Shown: positions 62,725 to 64,000 of the stretch, piece by piece | Position numbering within the stretch: the first letter of the stretch is position 1 | How the letters are laid out: each line of letters opens with the position of its first letter | Source: Hexactinellida sp. DTS-2022 | Lineage: Eukaryota; Porifera; Hexactinellida | NCBI GenBank assembly: GCA_028753945.1 | Contig: JAPNXP010000001.1 | Span: 1,178,001 to 1,242,000, forward strand | Direction of reading: 5' to 3' | Length of the DNA: 64,000 bases | The notes under the pieces: generated by a model | What the model was told of the DNA's origin: nothing | Seen by the model: only the letters and a program-made list of their open reading frames with translations | Databases searched by the model: none | Program-made: the position numbers and the translations under genes

Positions 62725-64000
62725 ATGGCCACAGATGCAAACTGCTGTGCCGCCAGTAAAGCGAGTATATCTACATTCCTTCGGAAGATTGGGGTAAATA
62801 GAGACAGTTTTAAAGTTCCACTGCTTATCAAGTTGCTCGAGAAATCTCAAATTATCAGCGGTGTTTCTCTGAGAACAAAACGAAGATGCTACATGCTAGT
62901 CTCTTGGCTAATTCTATACTACTTCAACATCACATGGGCAATCTCTATACGAACTATAGGTGTTATAAAAGGTACCCTTAATCCACCTTGTTGCAGAGAG
63001 ATAAACTCGACTCAGACCGCTTCACCTAATTGCTCGTGTTGGGAGCCGTTTGTCGGGGACTACGGCACTTCTCTGATAGGAGCTCTAGATGGGGCGTTTC
63101 TAGTCCCATTCACACTGGGCACCCTGGTCTTGGGAAATTTCGCTGACCATTTTAACTATCGTTATGTTCTAACTGTTGGTGGAATTGGAGTAATTATTTT
63201 CTTGAACCTTTTTGGACTCGCATACTTTCTTAACATCCATTCATTCCCTTATTTTCTTGTAGTTCAAATTATGTACGGTATCAACGCGTCGGTATACTCG
63301 AGTTGTTTCGCGGTTATTGGCATCTGGTTCCATAGCTGTAGAAGGAAGAATACCATCATTTCCCTCTGGGCCACTTACAGTGGCGTGGGGAGAATCCTGG
63401 GCGGACTGTTGCCATCTATCTTCGCCGACGGACCATGGGGGTTTGCATACATAATGAACTCTAGCTTAATTTGTATCGCAGTTATTTTGGTATTTCTGAT
63501 TCTTGTACCCTATCCAGAATATATTGGGATAGACATTGATGGCAAATCCTCAGTGAATCGTGAGAAACAGCCCAGAGCTAAAGGGATTAATTTCTGCCGG
63601 GCCCTGTTGGTCCCTGGCGTGATAGAGTTCTCCATAACGTTCTTCTTCAACAAATCTGTGTACTATACATTCCTGTTCTGGCTACCCTATTTGATTAGAA
63701 ACACTGTTATTGGGGGCGTCAGCTACCAGTCCTCTCTCTCAGCTGTTTTCTCAATTCTCTTCGATGTCGGCAGCATTTTTGGAGTTGTTTTGGGTGGAAT
63801 TATAGCTGACAGAGTCCACAGCTACTCCTTAATTTGCATTGTTTACTTGTACGCCGGAGCAGTCTTGATATACGTGTATAGTTTCGTGAGCAGTATCCAC
63901 TTAGCGGCCAACTTAGTTTGCCTATTCTTCATCGGGTTTACGGTTAACGGGACGCACGCTCTGATCCTCAGCTGTGTATCGATTGACCTCGGAAGGAATA
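62725..64000 (+). CDS. SLC37-like sugar-phosphate transporter, 5' part
   Basis: Major facilitator membrane transporter of the SLC37 (glucose-6-phosphate / glycerol-3-phosphate) family; 425 residues are visible and the frame runs off the right edge. A soluble N-terminus of about 65 residues is followed by membrane helices: MLVSWLILYYFNITWAIS, a luminal loop with three glycosylation-type Asn sites and Cys residues, ALDGAFLVPFTLGTLVLGN then FADHFNYRYVLTVGGIGVII (the MFS signature GxxADxxxxR), MYGINASVYSSCFAVIGIWF, SLWATYSGVGRILGGLLPS, then a central loop, LLVPGVIEFSITFFFNKSVY then YTFLFWLPYLI, FDVGSIFGVVLGGIIADRVH and VSIDLGRN, matching the family's SADLGRQ. At least ten helices seen; likely in the endoplasmic reticulum. 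Intronless so far. Confidence 0.88.
   Translation, partial: MATDANCCAASKASISTFLRKIGVNRDSFKVPLLIKLLEKSQIISGVSLRTKRRCYMLVSWLILYYFNITWAISIRTIGVIKGTLNPPCCREINSTQTASPNCSCWEPFVGDYGTSLIGALDGAFLVPFTLGTLVLGNFADHFNYRYVLTVGGIGVIIFLNLFGLAYFLNIHSFPYFLVVQIMYGINASVYSSCFAVIGIWFHSCRRKNTIISLWATYSGVGRILGGLLPSIFADGPWGFAYIMNSSLICIAVILVFLILVPYPEYIGIDIDGKSSVNREKQPRAKGINFCRALLVPGVIEFSITFFFNKSVYYTFLFWLPYLIRNTVIGGVSYQSSLSAVFSILFDVGSIFGVVLGGIIADRVHSYSLICIVYLYAGAVLIYVYSFVSSIHLAANLVCLFFIGFTVNGTHALILSCVSIDLGRN

Overview
The window is nuclear DNA from an animal, or a close unicellular relative of animals. Genes carry GT-AG introns. The gene set includes a GATA factor, two BBSome subunits, a dynein-assembly factor, a WAVE-complex subunit, a HAP40-like protein and NAAA, which fits an animal. 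The phylum cannot be fixed from sequence alone. Coding DNA is clearly more GC-rich than the strongly AT-rich DNA around it. Many genes are one open frame, some very long (NCKAP1 1136 codons, SFI1-like 1056, GLDC 978). Only four genes show introns here.

Layout from left to right: 3' part of a GATA factor (605-4707); BBS1 (6912-8931); a repeat desert with a palindromic TA-flanked MITE and a 1.6-kb foldback transposon (about 9.2-15.4 kb); a Pro/Gln-rich orphan (15.8 kb); CFAP418 and IQCC (18-19.6 kb); a five-exon gene joining a degenerate Nudix domain, a CCCH finger and WD40-like repeats (21.2-25.8 kb); a broken kinesin-13 copy carrying a 100-bp palindrome, next to a decayed integrase fragment (27.1-27.8 kb); DNAAF6; an antisense ubiquitin-like protein; HAP40/F8A-like; a coiled-coil protein; an orphan; a serine racemase; NAAA; NCKAP1; an antisense CxxC orphan; an SFI1-like protein; BBS4 with a 1.9-kb minisatellite in an intron; a second serine racemase; a 1.95-kb PIF/Harbinger-like element; GLDC; and the start of an SLC37-like transporter that runs off the right edge.

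Two themes stand out. First, an unusual share of the genes act at cilia or centrosomes: BBS1, BBS4, CFAP418, DNAAF6, the SFI1-like protein, and possibly IQCC and the coiled-coil gene. Second, noncoding DNA is full of small inverted-repeat elements. Most begin CAGT and are flanked by TA (pogo/Tc1-mariner type); hAT, PIF/Harbinger and Mutator-like foldback forms with visible target-site duplications also occur. Some lie within tens of bases of start codons.

The most unusual items are the Nudix-CCCH-WD40 fusion, a 244-bp near-identical 3' tract shared by two otherwise diverged serine racemases 19.2 kb apart, the palindrome inside the kinesin-13 remnant, the foldback element with a 9-bp duplication, and a GATA finger with a shortened loop.
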